A DNA stretch of 64,000 bases, from assembly GCA_021234155.1 (NCBI GenBank), contig JAJEKV010000078.1, positions 248,001 through 312,000 of the forward strand, written 5' to 3'. A program made the position numbers and the translations under genes. The stretch comes from Isoetes taiwanensis. Lineage: Eukaryota > Streptophyta > Lycopodiopsida > Isoetales > Isoetaceae. The notes under the pieces are model-generated. The model was given only the letters and a program-made list of their open reading frames with translations. It made no database searches and was not told the DNA's origin. Numbering within the stretch: position 1 is the stretch's first letter; each line of letters opens with the position of its first letter. Of the stretch, positions 23,236 through 35,509 are shown piece after piece.

Positions 23236-24025
23236 AACAACTTAAGAAGGAGCATTATTCTTCAAACAACTTAAAAGGAGCATTATTCTGGCTTTTCTTT
23301 TTTCAAAACAAATGAAAAAAATATTGTGATAATGAAGATGTACTCAGATAAAGATTTGCAGGATCAAGTCTTGTCCCATTTAAAATAGCATTTGGAAATG
23401 CTTCCGTGCCAGGAATGAGGCCGGAATGAGATGGCCATGACGCGTCATAATGAAGATGCACTCTGTATAGAAATTGTGCAGGTCAAGTCTTATCCCATTT
23501 AAAACAAAGATCTGGAAATGCTTCCAAGCCGGGAATGAGATGGCCATGACCTAAATTGCATACCATATCTCAGATCTATGAGAGCATTTTGTCGACTCAA
23601 AATGGTAGCAGAAGCCCGGTCTTTGTTTGGCCATATTTTGCCCAAAAATAGTTTCCTTGCTTGTCATTTCAATATTGCTCGCACAATTCAAACAACTTAA
23701 AGAAGGAGCATTATTCTTCAAACAACTTAAAGAAGGAGCATTATTATGTCAAACAAATCAAAAGAAGATTGTGGTAATGAAGATCAACGGTCATATAAAA
23801 ATTGTGCGAGATCAAGTCTTATCCCATTTAAAAATAGCATCTAGAAATGCCTCCAAACCAGGAATGAGATGGCCATGATGTCATAATGAAGATGCACTCT
23901 GTATAAAAATTGTGCAGATCAAGTCATATCCCATTTAAAACAGCATCTGCAAATGCTTCTAGGCCAGGAATGAGACAGCCATGACCAAAAATTGCATAAC
24001 ATATCTCAAGATCTATAAACATTTT
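23236..24025. repeat. Nested tandem duplication, about 105-base and about 28-base units
   Basis: A 28-base unit (TTCAAACAACTTAAAGAAGG plus AGCATTATT) is tandemly doubled at about 23,235-23,290 and again at 23,690-23,750. Each pair is followed by two copies of a roughly 105-base unit containing AATGAAGAT, GATCAAGTCTTATCCCATTT and GAATGAGATGGCCATGA (starts near 23,330, 23,447, 23,775 and 23,880). The whole roughly 400-base composite is therefore itself duplicated. Confidence 0.75.
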
Positions 24026-26714
24026 TGAGATAGGGGCCAAAGAAGGGTACAGATCGTTAAATAGATAGAAAATTTGATAGAGGAAATTCGATATGTTTTA
24101 CTTACCTAACATGACGCGATTGAACAGTATTTTAAAATATCCATCTGCTCTTTTTTCTGCAACTTCGGCTCTTTTAGCCTCTTCTTTTTTTTTGCTTGCA
24201 ATTTCACCTTCAGATGGGGACTTCATGCAAACTTCCAGCTAAATTCTATCGCAACCCGGATGGCCGTATGGGGACTTCTTTTCTCATTTAGAACTTTCTA
24301 GTTTTCGATTCGCAAACCAGATTATTACCATGTCCTTGGCATGCCCAATCGGGCGATGCACTAGTGTGTGGAGATGGCGTGTGTGAATTATGGGGAAATA
24401 AAATTTAATATATGCCAAAAGTGTGGCCAACACGAGGGAGAAATCATAGCAAACATGTACGAACATGAGGGTTACACAAGCTACGGATTAAAATAACAAT
24501 TGTGATGATGCTACATATAAAAGATAAATATGGGAACATTTGATTTTAGTGCTCCACCATACCACATATGGCCAACACGAGCCTCTCAATCCATGCTACT
24601 CATGCTCAAATCCAAGCCATGCCGGTGCTCATAAATGGCTTCAAGGCATCCAAGCTACAAACTAAATCTTTTGCCTACGTAATGGTGCAATCTTCACCAA
24701 GATGGGTTTGGAGGCAAGCGGATGATTTTGCAAGCACAAGAATGGGAATTGAGAACACGGTATGGAGCAAAAGGCATACTCACCGGTTTCATCGAGAACA
24801 CATGCAAATTCAAGTTATAGTTTCACCAAACTGGTCCAAGGCCCTTAATACACGAGTGCAAGGTCGCCCTAATCGCAAAGGGCGAATCTCGGGGAAGTCC
24901 GTGACGTAATCGGCGGAAGCTTGATCTACCAATTCCGGAAGAAGACGCGGGGCTCCATCGCTTGCCCTCTTCTAGGGTTCGATCTTGGTTTTTTGGTTTG
25001 AAGCACAAAATCGTGTGATGCTATGAGTCGATGTGAGGAAAAATGCTACATATTAATTTTAAGAAGGCCCAAAGCGATTGATTCGACAAACGATATCTAG
25101 CATTAAACCGAAAAAGAAATTATAGCGAGGATTTGATGCTCAAAAGGATGAGGAATGAACCAAATACTTTTTCACCATATTCTACGTTTGATCTAATCTC
25201 TCTAGCAATAACAAAACCTCGTACGATATCTAGTATGAAGAACACCACTAATTGACACCACCACCCCTGTTATAATGCTAGATATTCACTCCGCCATCGA
25301 CACGAATCGAGAAGACAATAGTGCAGAGAACAAAATTTTTAGGGTTTGATCCATATGAATGCAATGGTCACAATAACAACCGTTAGATTGTTGAAGCTAA
25401 TCCGGATGAACGCTCGAAAAAGGCACACTCTAGAAATACTATTTAGTATGGGCCAATGAATCTGACACTAAAATCATAGGAAAACTATGCCAAAAGTATA
25501 AAATTACAAAAAGAAACCCCCTGTTATAATGCTAGATATTCCCTGCTTCCTTTTCGGTATTCTTCTCGAAATGGATTCAAACCGCATTTGACATAAAAGT
25601 GCTTTGCAAAATTACATCGGGGATTAAGGTGCACAAATCTTATTTATGATGTTATGCTCCCTCTTTCAAGTTACTCTTTCTTTGCTTGCTCTCTGCCCAT
25701 TTGTTTGGTCTTTGGTACATTTTGATGCATGTTTTGCATGTTGTTTGGCTAAACATTGTTTGAAGTTTGGCACTTTTGTTGCAACAAATAATCTTCTCAA
25801 CGCACTATTTGCCATCGGGAGCTTCTCAAAAATGCATATGCCATTGAAGGTGCACAAATCTATATTTTTATGTTATGATTCCATTTTCTTATATTTGGGC
25901 CACTATTTGATGCGGATGAAAGATTTTCTAGATGTAGTTGGAAGTGTGGATAAAATCATCATTTGCCATATATGAATCGGCAATTTAATTCTTGATTTTT
26001 TAGTTGATCTATACGATATGTATTATTCCGATGCTTTATGCTACATGTATCCAGTTTCTCCATCATATAAGAGTGAAAATAACAAGGAATGATGATTGAT
26101 CCTCTCTGTTTTTAACTTTGTATGGTATTGAAGCATAGTTTTTGTCTGCAGATGCCAAGGAGAAGTTACCTTACAAACACTCAAAGGTGTCGGGCGCCAC
26201 ATTGGGTTTAGCTTCTTCAATCAAGAAACTTACTAAAATTTATGCTTGGTTATTTCGGTTTTTTTTCTTGTTTTGCTTTTGAGGTCCTACTTTGTTGCAT
26301 AAAGCTTGGATTACTCTTGTTGTTCTTTTTGCATGACTACCAATTCCCCCGCTACTTATTTGTTTCTATTTGCATTTTAGAATGCTAAGTAGTAGACTTC
26401 CCTTTTCACTTTATCCCCTTTATTCTTCCTTATCTTGTGTGATTCTAATCTGCCTCATTCTAGAGTTGTTATTGTAGGTAATGCTCCTTTTCATTTGGCA
26501 GTGCACTAAGTATGCTCCTTTCTAAGGCAAGTTGGCGTTTGAACTGTGTTTGATCCTAGTCATTCTAAAACACATGGTTAAAATTGTGGGTTCAATTCCC
26601 ACATTGTCAATTGCAGTCACGCAGGAAGCATCACTAAACTTGACACATGCATTATTCAATAGTTTATACTTGAAACGAGACCAGATTGTTAATCTGTACA
26701 GGCTAATTATTTGA
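24026..26714. other. No gene supported; dispersed-repeat copies at 25.26 and 25.5 kb
   Basis: A 113-codon plus-strand frame at 24,568-24,909 and a 61-codon minus-strand frame at 25,008-24,823 overlap and have no motif. Copies of the CCCCTGTTATAATGCTAGAT repeat are at about 25,264 and 25,518. The remainder is AT-rich with no recognisable feature. Confidence 0.35.
26586..26602 (+). repeat. tRNA T-arm-like sequence (possible SINE or tRNA relic)
   Basis: GTGGG-TTCAATT-CCCAC forms a perfect five-pair stem with a seven-base T-loop matching the RNA polymerase III B box. No matching acceptor stem or D-arm could be found around it, so it is at most a fragment. Confidence 0.25.
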
Positions 26715-27150
26715 TATATGCAAAAATAAGTCGTATTAGCAAATCTAAACCAACTACATATACCAGATTGTGGTATTACAACAATAATTAACTATCAACC
26801 ATTAAAACTTACCATGTGCACATGCAAAAACAAGTCATATTAGCAAATATAACCCAATTGTATTTACCATATTATGGTTTTGCAATAATTAAGCATTATG
26901 GATCATCATCCTAAAACTACTACGTGCACATATCAAGGAAGATAAATGTCATCGAATATCATTCCACTAAACTAGAGATAGTAGGCATTAGTACACATCA
27001 TATATTTTAAGCTGCTAATATAGACACTTAAGATTACCATGTGGACATACTGAGGAAGATAAATGCGATCAAATATCATTCCACTAAACTTGACATATTA
27101 AACATTAGTACATATCATATATTTTAAGTTGCTATAATGACCAATTACTA
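26715..27150. repeat. Two adjacent tandem duplications, about 105-110-base units
   Basis: The first pair shares AAGTCxTATTAGCAAAT and ACCATxTTxTGGT blocks (26,725-26,930). The second pair shares GGAAGATAAATG, ATCATTCCACTAAACT and ATCATATATTTTAAG (26,935-27,145). Both pairs are diverged by about 10-20 percent. Confidence 0.6.
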
Positions 27151-27294
27151 TTATCATGTTCTAGTATCATGTACAAAAATAATGCGTGTTTATCACGTCA
27201 TGGAATTGGATTGATGAACTATATTGTATAACTAGATATGGTTTGTAAACTTTTTGGCCCACAAACGCGTATTGATTTTAATATTCGGTTTTCA

Positions 27295-29394
27295 CTAATA
27301 AATCAATACCAAAAAGCCATATTGATTCAATTTTGGGGGCCTTGTGTAGTCTGCATGTTTTTGGAGACAATGTTGCACGAAGTCAATGTCATGTTCGCGA
27401 TCGTCTGACATGTAAAAATGAGTCTCCTTCACTAGCTTACGGTCACCAATCTGGATATTTGGACTTTCATCTCTTCTTGCATGCCTATACGTGATATGAA
27501 CAAGTATTGAACATTGGTCATTCCTCCAATGTAGTGTTTGAATTTCTTGCTGGATTTTGAAACTGTAATTCTCTGCGAAATCGATAACTGAGATAAATGT
27601 CTGTAAGCATTCTTTGAACTGCTCTGCCTGCCATCTGGCTGTATAGTTATGTGGAATGAATTGCTTGAATACAGCATCAGCATGCTGTAAAAAATCAGAG
27701 CATGATGTATTCTTGTACACCAATTTCATGACATCCTTAGTCTTAACAACTGGTTTTCCACCTTTCCCAACATCTTTTGCATATGTTTCTTTCACCTAAA
27801 CATAGTGCAAGTTCGATCAGCATGAAAGCATAAGAAGACCATTTTGCAAGATGTAAGATCTGAAACAGTTCATTCAAGTAACTAAAATAAATACCTTTTC
27901 AAAATTCTTCCAATCCATCTTGACACGTTTGCTCCTCTCCTTTGGACATTTTTTAAAACATTTTAGCCCACAAGCACTACATTCGAGTTGCAAACAAGTC
28001 CCTTTATACCATGTTGTTGTATCTTTCGTTGGGCATACCATGGATCTCTACATTTCACTAACACTCATGAACGTATGCTTAGAGGCTTCACAAGTTGGTC
28101 CATATCCACAAACATCACACTTACATGTACAATTAGAACCATGCAACTTAGAGTCTCGCCTAATCTTGCTCAAAGCTTGCCTTACAAATTCTGCTCTCAT
28201 GTGATAAATACAGCAGCATGTCTCCCTTTCCTTGAGCCTCCTTACAAACTTAGGCTTTAGAGCTTCAAACAAGCGCAGCCCAATCTTCATACTTGGATAT
28301 TGCCTTTTGAATCTTTTGTAGAACATTACCTGTAACTTAGAAATTAGATAAGTCTAATAAACTACACAACAAAAGACTTAAGCTTCAATACATCATTCAA
28401 AGACAAAAAGTCCACAAAAACCTTGCAAGGAAAAGAACATACCTGTGACTCTTCCAAAAAGTGTATTGCATGTAACAAATGAGGTTTCAGCAATATCTCT
28501 CCATTATTTTGTCTCCTCAATTTGAGAACTTGTCTTTTGTTTGGAGAAACTCTTGTTTTGGAGACCCAGAAGTCATAAACCTTTTCGCGGTCTTCATCAC
28601 ATAACTTGTCCATTCGGCTTTCTTCTTAAACATGGACCATGGCCTCCAAATTCAGCCCGTTTCCTCTTGTGTATAGCCATATAAACAGCCTTCCTCTTCA
28701 AGTTTAGAGCTCTTGCTCTTCGCTGACTCGATTGGTACAGTCATTAACAACCATCATCATAGTTGACGCTCTTGCTTGATTGACATCTTGAGTTCTGCAT
28801 CTTTTCTTACTCTCAAGGGAATTCTTAACATTATCAAAAACATGCCTATACACATTGAATTCCTTAAACCAATCATGTCAAATTCAGAAAGCTTCTCGCG
28901 CGCCACGAAACTACCTCTCTTCTATCATCCTGGATGTAAGTTAGAACATACCTTGTTGATGTAATCCACAATCTGCTTACATAAGCTTTGTTTATACCTA
29001 ATGCCCACCCTTTCCTTATCTTGACATTGTACCAGTGCCTCCTTTTCAGCCTTCCTTTTCCTCTGCATCTTCTTCTTGCTGACATAATTCTTCTGCATGC
29101 AGTGTTTGGAGATAAACAATTACATGCTTTCTTGCAATCATTAATATATACTGGAGAAATTAGTTCATGCTTGCTACTTCCAATTGGAGATGAGATTGTC
29201 TCGCAATTACTTTCATGTACAGAACTTTTAGTTTGCAATGGAATTGGTATCTCCTCAGCCACATCAATGCTTGGTATATGAGATTGCAAATTGTAATCAA
29301 GAGCAGCAGCTATCTCTGTTTGAATAGTTTGCAGCAGGAACAGGGCCAAATTTTTCCCTAAACAGAACAATATTTCGAAGCAGACTGATGCCAA
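27295..29394 (-). pseudogene. DDE-type transposase-like gene, broken (copy 1, nearly full length)
   Basis: On the minus strand, an N-terminal part (29,394 to about 28,870) has a basic KKKMQRKRKAEKEA block. A helix-turn-helix-like region follows around 28,730-28,650, then DREKVYDFWVSKTRVSPNKR (28,600-28,540). Next is a KIGLRLFEALKPKFVRRLKE block with RETCCCIYH (28,290-28,190), a CTCKCDVC cysteine cluster (28,135-28,100), and the last exon (27,795-27,295). That exon contains VIDFAENYSFKIQQEIQ and YMSDDREHDIDFV, where the two aspartate blocks would be catalytic. A 99-base GT-AG intron (27,894-27,796) is well supported. An in-frame TAG near 28,041 and at least two frame changes break the gene. 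I know this DFAENY-type architecture from large uncharacterised transposase-like proteins of animals, algae and plants, but cannot name the superfamily. Confidence 0.65.
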
Positions 29395-29395
29395 T

Positions 29396-29470
29396 CACAA
29401 CTAGAGAATGGGTTGTTTGCGACGTCAGTTTGCGACGTATAAGAAACGTCCACGTCGCAAAAATCGTGTA
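29396..29470 (+). mobile_element. CACTA-like transposon terminus (copy 1)
   Basis: Reads CACAACTAGAGAATGGGTT, then two TTTGCGACGT subterminal repeats and an inverted ACGTCGCAAA. The matching place in copy 2 has the canonical CACTACTAG start. The opposite terminus was not found. Confidence 0.5.
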
Positions 29471-29519
29471 CGTTCCCATGAAGTCGCACAAAATTTAAAC
29501 GATGTCACAGATAGAACGC

Positions 29520-29770
29520 CCCACGTCGTAGGTTGGAACACCGGCTCCACCTCATACCGAAGTTGATCCTCATTGCCATCCTTTACCAACCCTTCCCCAT
29601 TGAGGAGCCGTGACTTGGGCACTAAGTTAAATCGCTTTCGTTGTGGTTCATCTCGTTTTGCACCTCCACCGCAAATCGATTTAGCATGGGCTAAGATTGG
29701 CTCACTATCACGAGACGCATTTGTCATTGTGAATCCATATCTGCATACTTTTTTCACCCATTCCGAGTAA
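29520..29770 (-). pseudogene. Unrecognised coding-like fragment beside the CACTA terminus (copy 1)
   Basis: The minus-strand frame contains KSRLLNGEGLVKDGNEDQL. The same segment is better preserved in copy 2 (51,787-52,040). It may be the C-terminal end of a protein encoded inside the CACTA element. Function not recognised. Confidence 0.3.
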
Positions 29771-31590
29771 CCTGAAATGAATCTAAAAGACTGAATGAAT
29801 TAGCTTTTCCTAGCAGCCTCTTGGATGACTCCTTCATGTGTTAATGAACATGGGGCCTCCTATCTAACCTACTTGCACGATTCCCGAAATTGTGGCTCAT
29901 TTTAATAAGAAGAAATGACGAAATCTAAAAATTCGCCATCTTTTCCATGGCCTGCCATCTCAACTACCTGCACGAAACGCGAGGTAGGATGACTTTTCCA
30001 TTTCTCTATGACCACTTTTTGGCATTTTTTTTAACCTCCTCGCATTTAATCAAGTCACTATTTTCAACCAAAAAATCCTATATTCTTACGACTGGCGATC
30101 ATTTGAGATATTTATGGACTTGCCGAAAGTCCATATTTAATGAAATTGTGCTTATGTGTGAACATCTCATGCATATGATCCTTCCAGCAGGTATGATCTT
30201 AAAGTTTTGAAAAATTTCTGATTTGTTTGTCATTGAAGATTTCTGAAAGTTTAAATTCTGACTTGTTTGTCATTGAAGAAACTAACAGTGGCATTTGTTT
30301 TGCAGGTAAGGTAAATAGAAATTGGTCAAATGGCGAATTGGTATTCAATTTCCTAAACCTTGAAGTTTTATGTTGTTTGATTGAGTTGTGCTTTGATGTT
30401 TCACATGTAATACAGAGAATCTGGCATGCCATTGGCTCTTTTCCATAACACCTTTCAGGTATCATACCTTAACATCCTGGGCCTCGTCATTTAGGCCCAG
30501 GATTTAATCTGGACCGTAGATGGTAGGAGTGCTATATCCGATGGCAATCTTTGGGACGGATCATTATCTGCAATAAAATTGTTATGGCCATAATACCGAC
30601 GACAGCAGTGCGTTATAGTCATAACACCCATAATTATTGACACGTGTCGCCATTAATGTCCTCTTTTCAGTATGCCATTGCCATGGCTTCAACGCCTAGC
30701 GCCATAGCCGGGAGCTTCAAGCTCCCATTCTGCAGTCCCGATGTGGCGATCACGCTTATTTTTTCTCGTAAGAATGAAGGCCATGGGCTTAGCCCCATTT
30801 TTCTCTTTGCTTTTTGCATCATTTGACGTAGAGATTTGCATCATTTGGCATATGAGTGTTTTTGGTAGTTTCGGTGTGTCTCCTCCAACTTTATCTTTAC
30901 CGCCTTTTGGGTGTTGCTCTCGAGTTTCGCCGAAATGCGATCGCCTTTCCCTTCAATAGTGTGTTTTTCTATTGGTACGTGTCCAAATGTTTGATTAACG
31001 GCCCCTTCTGTGGATTAGATGTGAGCAACTATTAGGCACTAAATGTTCGAAGAGAAAAGCTATGCGAACCACTTCTCGGTACTCGTGCCCGTTGTTTTAT
31101 TTTCATTGGATTTGCGACTTTGATAGTCGGTGCTTTCATTTTGGTTTCCCAACACTTAAAAACGGCTTACTTTTTATGGCTTGCAACATCTTTTTAGAAA
31201 TCACGATTGTTTTTTATCCGGTACTTTGATCACAAAAAGCGCTTTCTAGCTTTATCTTTCTTGTATATTTTGTATTGTTTGGGTTAGAGCTCGATCTTTT
31301 TAGAAAGCAAAAGAAACTATAAAGAAACTGTTGTTTTCACGTGTTTTCTTGCATTAGAAGTTGAATGATTTTCTAGAATATGCACCGCATGATTCTTTTG
31401 TTTTTCTTCCGCCTAAATGATTCGCCCGGACGTTAAAGTGATAGCGTCGCGGCAGGCGTTATAACCGATCAAAATAACCTGCGTGGCCATGTGGTTGTGT
31501 GTGCACAGCTTACCGCGTGCGACCTCGGTTCTCGGCCACATGGCTTTCTACCATTTTTTTCGTGGCCATAACGCCCGCACGGGGCGTTAT
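29771..31590. other. No gene supported (copy 1 of the duplication)
   Basis: Short frames only. GACTTGTTTGTCATTGAAGA-like phrases are duplicated at about 30,216-30,275. CCTGGGCCTCGTCATTTAGG with the following CCCAGG (30,476-30,502) forms a short hairpin. AT-rich and T-rich from 31,000 to 31,400. Confidence 0.4.
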
Positions 31591-31599
31591 CTAGGCCAT

Positions 31600-31790
31600 C
31601 ACCATGTTCTGTTTGTGGCATCACGCGTATGCGGTCGCGTGCCTCACCATGTTCCCATTTTGTGGCATCACGGGTGTGCAGTCTGCGGCCTCACCATGTT
31701 CTGTTTGTGGCATCACCGTGTGCATATCTGCGCCTCACCATGTTCTATTTGTGGCTTCACCATGGCAGATCTACGCCGCACCATTTAGGA
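31600..31790. repeat. Minisatellite, about 45-base unit (copy 1)
   Basis: Four to five units of the type CACCATGTTCTGTTTGTGGC followed by ATCACxGxGTGCxxxTCxGCGCCT. The array is also present, with different variant letters, at 53,886-54,070. Confidence 0.75.
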
Positions 31791-31931
31791 GCACTAGCAT
31801 CACATGTATAAACTGCACCATTGATTGCTAACCATCACCATTAGGGTGTCAAAACAACCTAACTTTGATTACAATTTCTGATACGCGGGATCAAGATTTT
31901 GAGAAAAAAGTTGCAGATCTAGGTTGACAAA

Positions 31932-32014
31932 ACCTAGAGAACATGTACGTAAAAGATTTCATGTTTAAGCCTAAAACCTAGAGAACATATACGTAAAAGA
32001 TTTCATGTTTTGGG
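31932..32014. repeat. Tandem duplication of a 45-base unit (copy 1)
   Basis: CCTAGAGAACATxTACGTAA with the following AAGATTTCATGTTT occurs twice in a row. It is probably in the 3' flank of the membrane-protein gene on the minus strand. The same pair is at about 54,225-54,301. Confidence 0.75.
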
Positions 32015-32027
32015 CTTAAGATTTGAA

Positions 32028-32033
32028 TTTTAT
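32028..32033 (-). terminator. Candidate polyadenylation signal AATAAA (copy 1)
   Basis: AATAAA on the minus strand, about 60 bases downstream of the stop codon of the membrane-protein gene. Conserved in copy 2. Confidence 0.4.
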
Positions 32034-32093
32034 TGAAGTTTTTGTTTTAAGTTCACCATTGCTGGAGCCTCCACCTTAGAAGAGGAGGAGACC

Positions 32094-33974
32094 TTAGGGG
32101 AAAGGGCCTGGGAATGCAATGAAGTCACACTCATTATTAGTGTAGACGTCTCTGCGGTAGTCAATCCAATCGTATAAGGGGCCACCAGCAAGCGTGTTAC
32201 AAAGAGGATTGTCCAGATCACTTCTAAGGGGCCGATCTAACCAGCGGAACAACATCCACGTTAGCATTTGAGCCTTCATTAGCTTCCAATCGGCGTCTGT
32301 GATGCATCCCTGGTATCCGCTCCACGCATCATCACAATATGTTTTCAGATTATTGGCCACGGCTGTTGCAGCAGCACGCTCATACTTTTCTCCAAATACT
32401 TGGATGTAGAATTGTTTCACCAGAGCAAGCGCAGGGCCCAACGCGGACACTATCTCTTCATCACTTCCCGCCTCCCTCATTGCTTCCTCGTTGATTTCGA
32501 ACAATCCCACAATAATTCCCCTTTTTTCGTCACCACTTGCATTTGCTCTGTCTATCTCCATCTGCCTTGCCAGTGCTTCCAATTCTGTTTTGCTCTTGGT
32601 TATGATGCAATTGTTACTGTTCTGGCATACGCACAGTTTCCGTGTATCCAGTGCAAGTTCAGCCCCTAAAATGGCTCTCTTTGTTCTCAATATATCCCTC
32701 ACAGCCAGAATTGCAGCAAAATTACACAAGTTAGGCCAGCATTTGCCCCAAAGTGATGATATAAGCTTGCCCACACATATCAACTTGAGACAAAATGCAA
32801 GCAAAAGAAGGCATCCACGTGCTAGAGCCCGAGCTAAGACGGAAATAATGGCATGAAATCCAAGTTCAATGCCCTCCAATTCTCTTAGATCTATATTCCG
32901 GGAAAAGATTTTGATTTCGCTAACTGGAAGACCCTCTGAGAATAGAGTAGTTATAAAGCGGGACATATCTCGGAACCACGAGTACTGTAAAATGCGTTCC
33001 GGCAACTGCTTTATGTCGGAGTTGAGATTCTCAAGTCCTATATCCAGCCGCACCAGCAACCCTGGCAAGCATTTGATCGCTACAGAGAGCATGATCCCAA
33101 CACACAGAGACCCATAAAGCACTTTCCAGTATACATGATCGCCGGATTTGAAAACAGAAGCCAGTGACAAACCTTGTCCGACAAACAGAGCACATACCAG
33201 CAGTCCTGAGGTCTCTAAACCCACAGAAACGAGTACTGGCATTTGACATTAAGCAAAGTCTTAAATACTCCAGACTCTTCCAAATGCTTTTTATAATCTC
33301 CGTCGCGACCAGGATACCCACGGTGAGTATTTTGTTGTGGCCAAGGAATGCCGTTGTTTACAGCCAAGAGACCGGCAATCAATGGTCGGTCGATGCGATC
33401 AAACCCTCTCTTTGGCAGTTTCATAATCCTGCCATCTTAGCCGGAAGATTTCATGAGCCCGGCATATGGTTATAATGAGCACAAAGGGTAGAAGAAACTG
33501 ATAGCTCCAGAGATGCCGGAATTGCGTAAGATTGGTGAGATAGAAAGCGTATTCTGAAATTCGAGAAGAGAGGCGAGCTGCTGCAGTCAAATCAGGCTCA
33601 GCAGAGCCGGCGAAGCGTAAGAAGAGCGCCAACATGAACATAACAGAAGCAAGGAAATGAAGATGAGGAGTGAGATCTGCAGGGCTAAGGGTTATTCCCG
33701 CTGCTATAAGTGGAGAAAGTAGAGTCGGAGAGAGGATCCGATGCGTCACTATCTCCTGCCAATCCCAAAACACATTGAAATATCGGCCCAATTCTGCAAG
33801 AAACAGGGCGCTGCAGAGGGCCAATGCGAAGAAATCAGAATATCTGCCACCGAAGAGCTGATAGATGTCGATTAATTTTTGGGAAAATCTGGGCTTTATT
33901 GCTGCCCCTATAATTAAGAATGTTACTAGTAGAAACGCCAGCCATGATACTATCCTCTTCAGGCTGCCCGCCAT
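32094..33974 (-). pseudogene. Multi-pass membrane protein gene, copy 1, with two frameshifts
   Basis: Co-linear with the intact 632-codon gene at 56,284-54,386. One extra T at about 33,411-33,413 and two extra bases at about 33,217-33,219 split the frame into three pieces (33,974-33,399; 33,424-33,215; 33,242-32,094). There are also in-frame length differences: a 9-base gap after codon 4 and a 12-base gap near 32,301-32,312. The protein pieces are otherwise almost identical to copy 2, so the breaks are very recent or are read errors at homopolymers. CAG/CTG-dense stretches such as 33,575-33,610 match copy 2 exactly, unlike those in the flanking DNA. If the breaks are real this copy is non-functional; if not, the locus carries two functional paralogues. 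Confidence 0.85.
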
Positions 33975-34600
33975 TCAAAATCCAACTACAGGGGGATCTG
34001 ATAATTCTCGCCTCCGTCCAGTCCATTTAAACTAGTTCTCCGAGTAAATTCGGAAGAGGAAACATCCAGGAGCTGAGAGCAGGACCTATGGCTTTCTGAG
34101 CACAGCTTCCGGCTATGGCTTCCGGAGCAGAGCTTACAGAAGCCTGGAACACAGAGACGTTCTTCATGCGGAGCAGAGGGAGGGACCCGAAATTTTCAAT
34201 TTTCAGTGTATTATCGTTCGGGGTGTGTGTAAAAAATTTGAGGCCATTGGATTGCAGAATTTCATGGGGAATATCCCATATGGGGCTCTCTCAGCCCTTC
34301 CCTGCAAAACAACATGGGGTCAAACAGCCATGTTTTGACCCCACAAGTCAATGGAGATAAAAAAAAATTATCCAAGTGTTTCACCAGAAGCTTGTTTTTA
34401 TTTTTCATTTGAATTTGTTTACTCACATAATCTCCCTTCCGATCCTTACAAGCTGAAGCATTTACTTGCTCCTTCACCCTAAGACCAAGCCGAATAAGGC
34501 TTTGCTGGTGCAATAAGTGCTTACAAATGCTTTATAAACTCCATCTCTGCATATCTAGTATGATGCTAAAAATGCAATAACTACTCTCTTAGTTTGTTGG
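33975..34600. other. 5' flank of the membrane-protein gene (copy 1)
   Basis: Conserved with 56,285-56,915. No clear TATA box on the minus strand. A near-palindrome, ATGGGGTCAAACAGCCATG with TTTTGACCCCA, lies at about 34,313-34,343. No other gene. Confidence 0.4.
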
Positions 34601-34602
34601 GG

Positions 34603-34706
34603 AGGTTAACCCTCCTCTTAAAAGATATGGGAAATAAACCCTCGATCTTGCGGGGGGCGAGAGGGTTTATTTTCCATGTCTAAAAGGGGAGGGTTGACCT
34701 CCCTTA
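34603..34706. repeat. Long hairpin (copy 1, arms decayed at CAG/CTG)
   Basis: The arms run from GGTTAACCCTCCTCTT to AAATAAACCCTC and from GAGGGTTTATTT to GGGGAGGGTTGACCTCC. In copy 2 (56,924-57,030) the arms pair better because a CAGAT/ATCTG pair is present that is scrambled in both arms here. Confidence 0.75.
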
Positions 34707-35490
34707 AACTCTGGAGAGCAATTTTTTGGATATGAAAGCGGTTTATCCAAGCTTGTCAGAGATTGATAAGCTCCCCAAATCAACATATCTATTACTCGGC
34801 AAAAGACTTCGTTGTTCTCAATCTATTCTTTGGTTTTAAACACATATGGAAATTTTTTGCTTGAAGAAAGGGTAGAAGATTGCTGCGGAGTTGCGGCAAA
34901 GCGGTAATTTCCCAACCTTTTAGAGATGCAACCTTGTTTAAGATGACTAAATTTTATATCGAGCAAAGTGGGCTATAAGCATGGTCGAGAGCTCGAGGAG
35001 GAAAAAGTGCAAGCCTCTTGCTTCTGCTAAGCAGCCTAAAAATTTGTTGTATATAGGAAGCAAAATCAAAAAGCTTGATATTTCGATTGCTTTGGTAGGC
35101 AATGCATTGCGGATCATTGCTGCGGATGGGATAGCCCATGATCAAACTTCGCTTTTAAGAGGCAAGTGAGATCCATTACGGAATCGCGTCGGGCGCACAA
35201 AATACGTTTTCACGTCACTTCACATAAAAAATGTCCCACTCTCTACAAGAATTATCACGCCTTAAGCGGTAGGCTTCTTCCCTTGCAACACCTCAGAGAA
35301 AAATACAAACAACACAGCCACCGGATGGAATAAAGAAAAATATGAAGGCGCATTGCCACACCCAATTCTCGCTGCTCCATCGCCAATCGACAGCCTGAGC
35401 TTCATCTGGGAGGAGCCGCCATGCATCGCAGCGAAAAGCAGGGGAGAAAATGGGAGGTAGCGATGACCACGCGGCAAAAGTGGCAACCAT
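34707..35490. other. No gene supported (copy 1)
   Basis: Frames are short and differ from those at the matching place in copy 2 (57,031-57,830), which argues against coding. Differences between the copies cluster at CAG/CTG. Confidence 0.4.
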
Positions 35491-35509
35491 TAGATTTAAA
35501 TATTATATT

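Noticed and set aside
18702-24025. CRISPR-like array
   Set aside because: Repeat units are long, variable and contiguous, without regular unique spacers, and the genome is eukaryotic.
26586-26602. tRNA gene
   Set aside because: Only the T-arm is present; no acceptor stem or D-arm could be paired.
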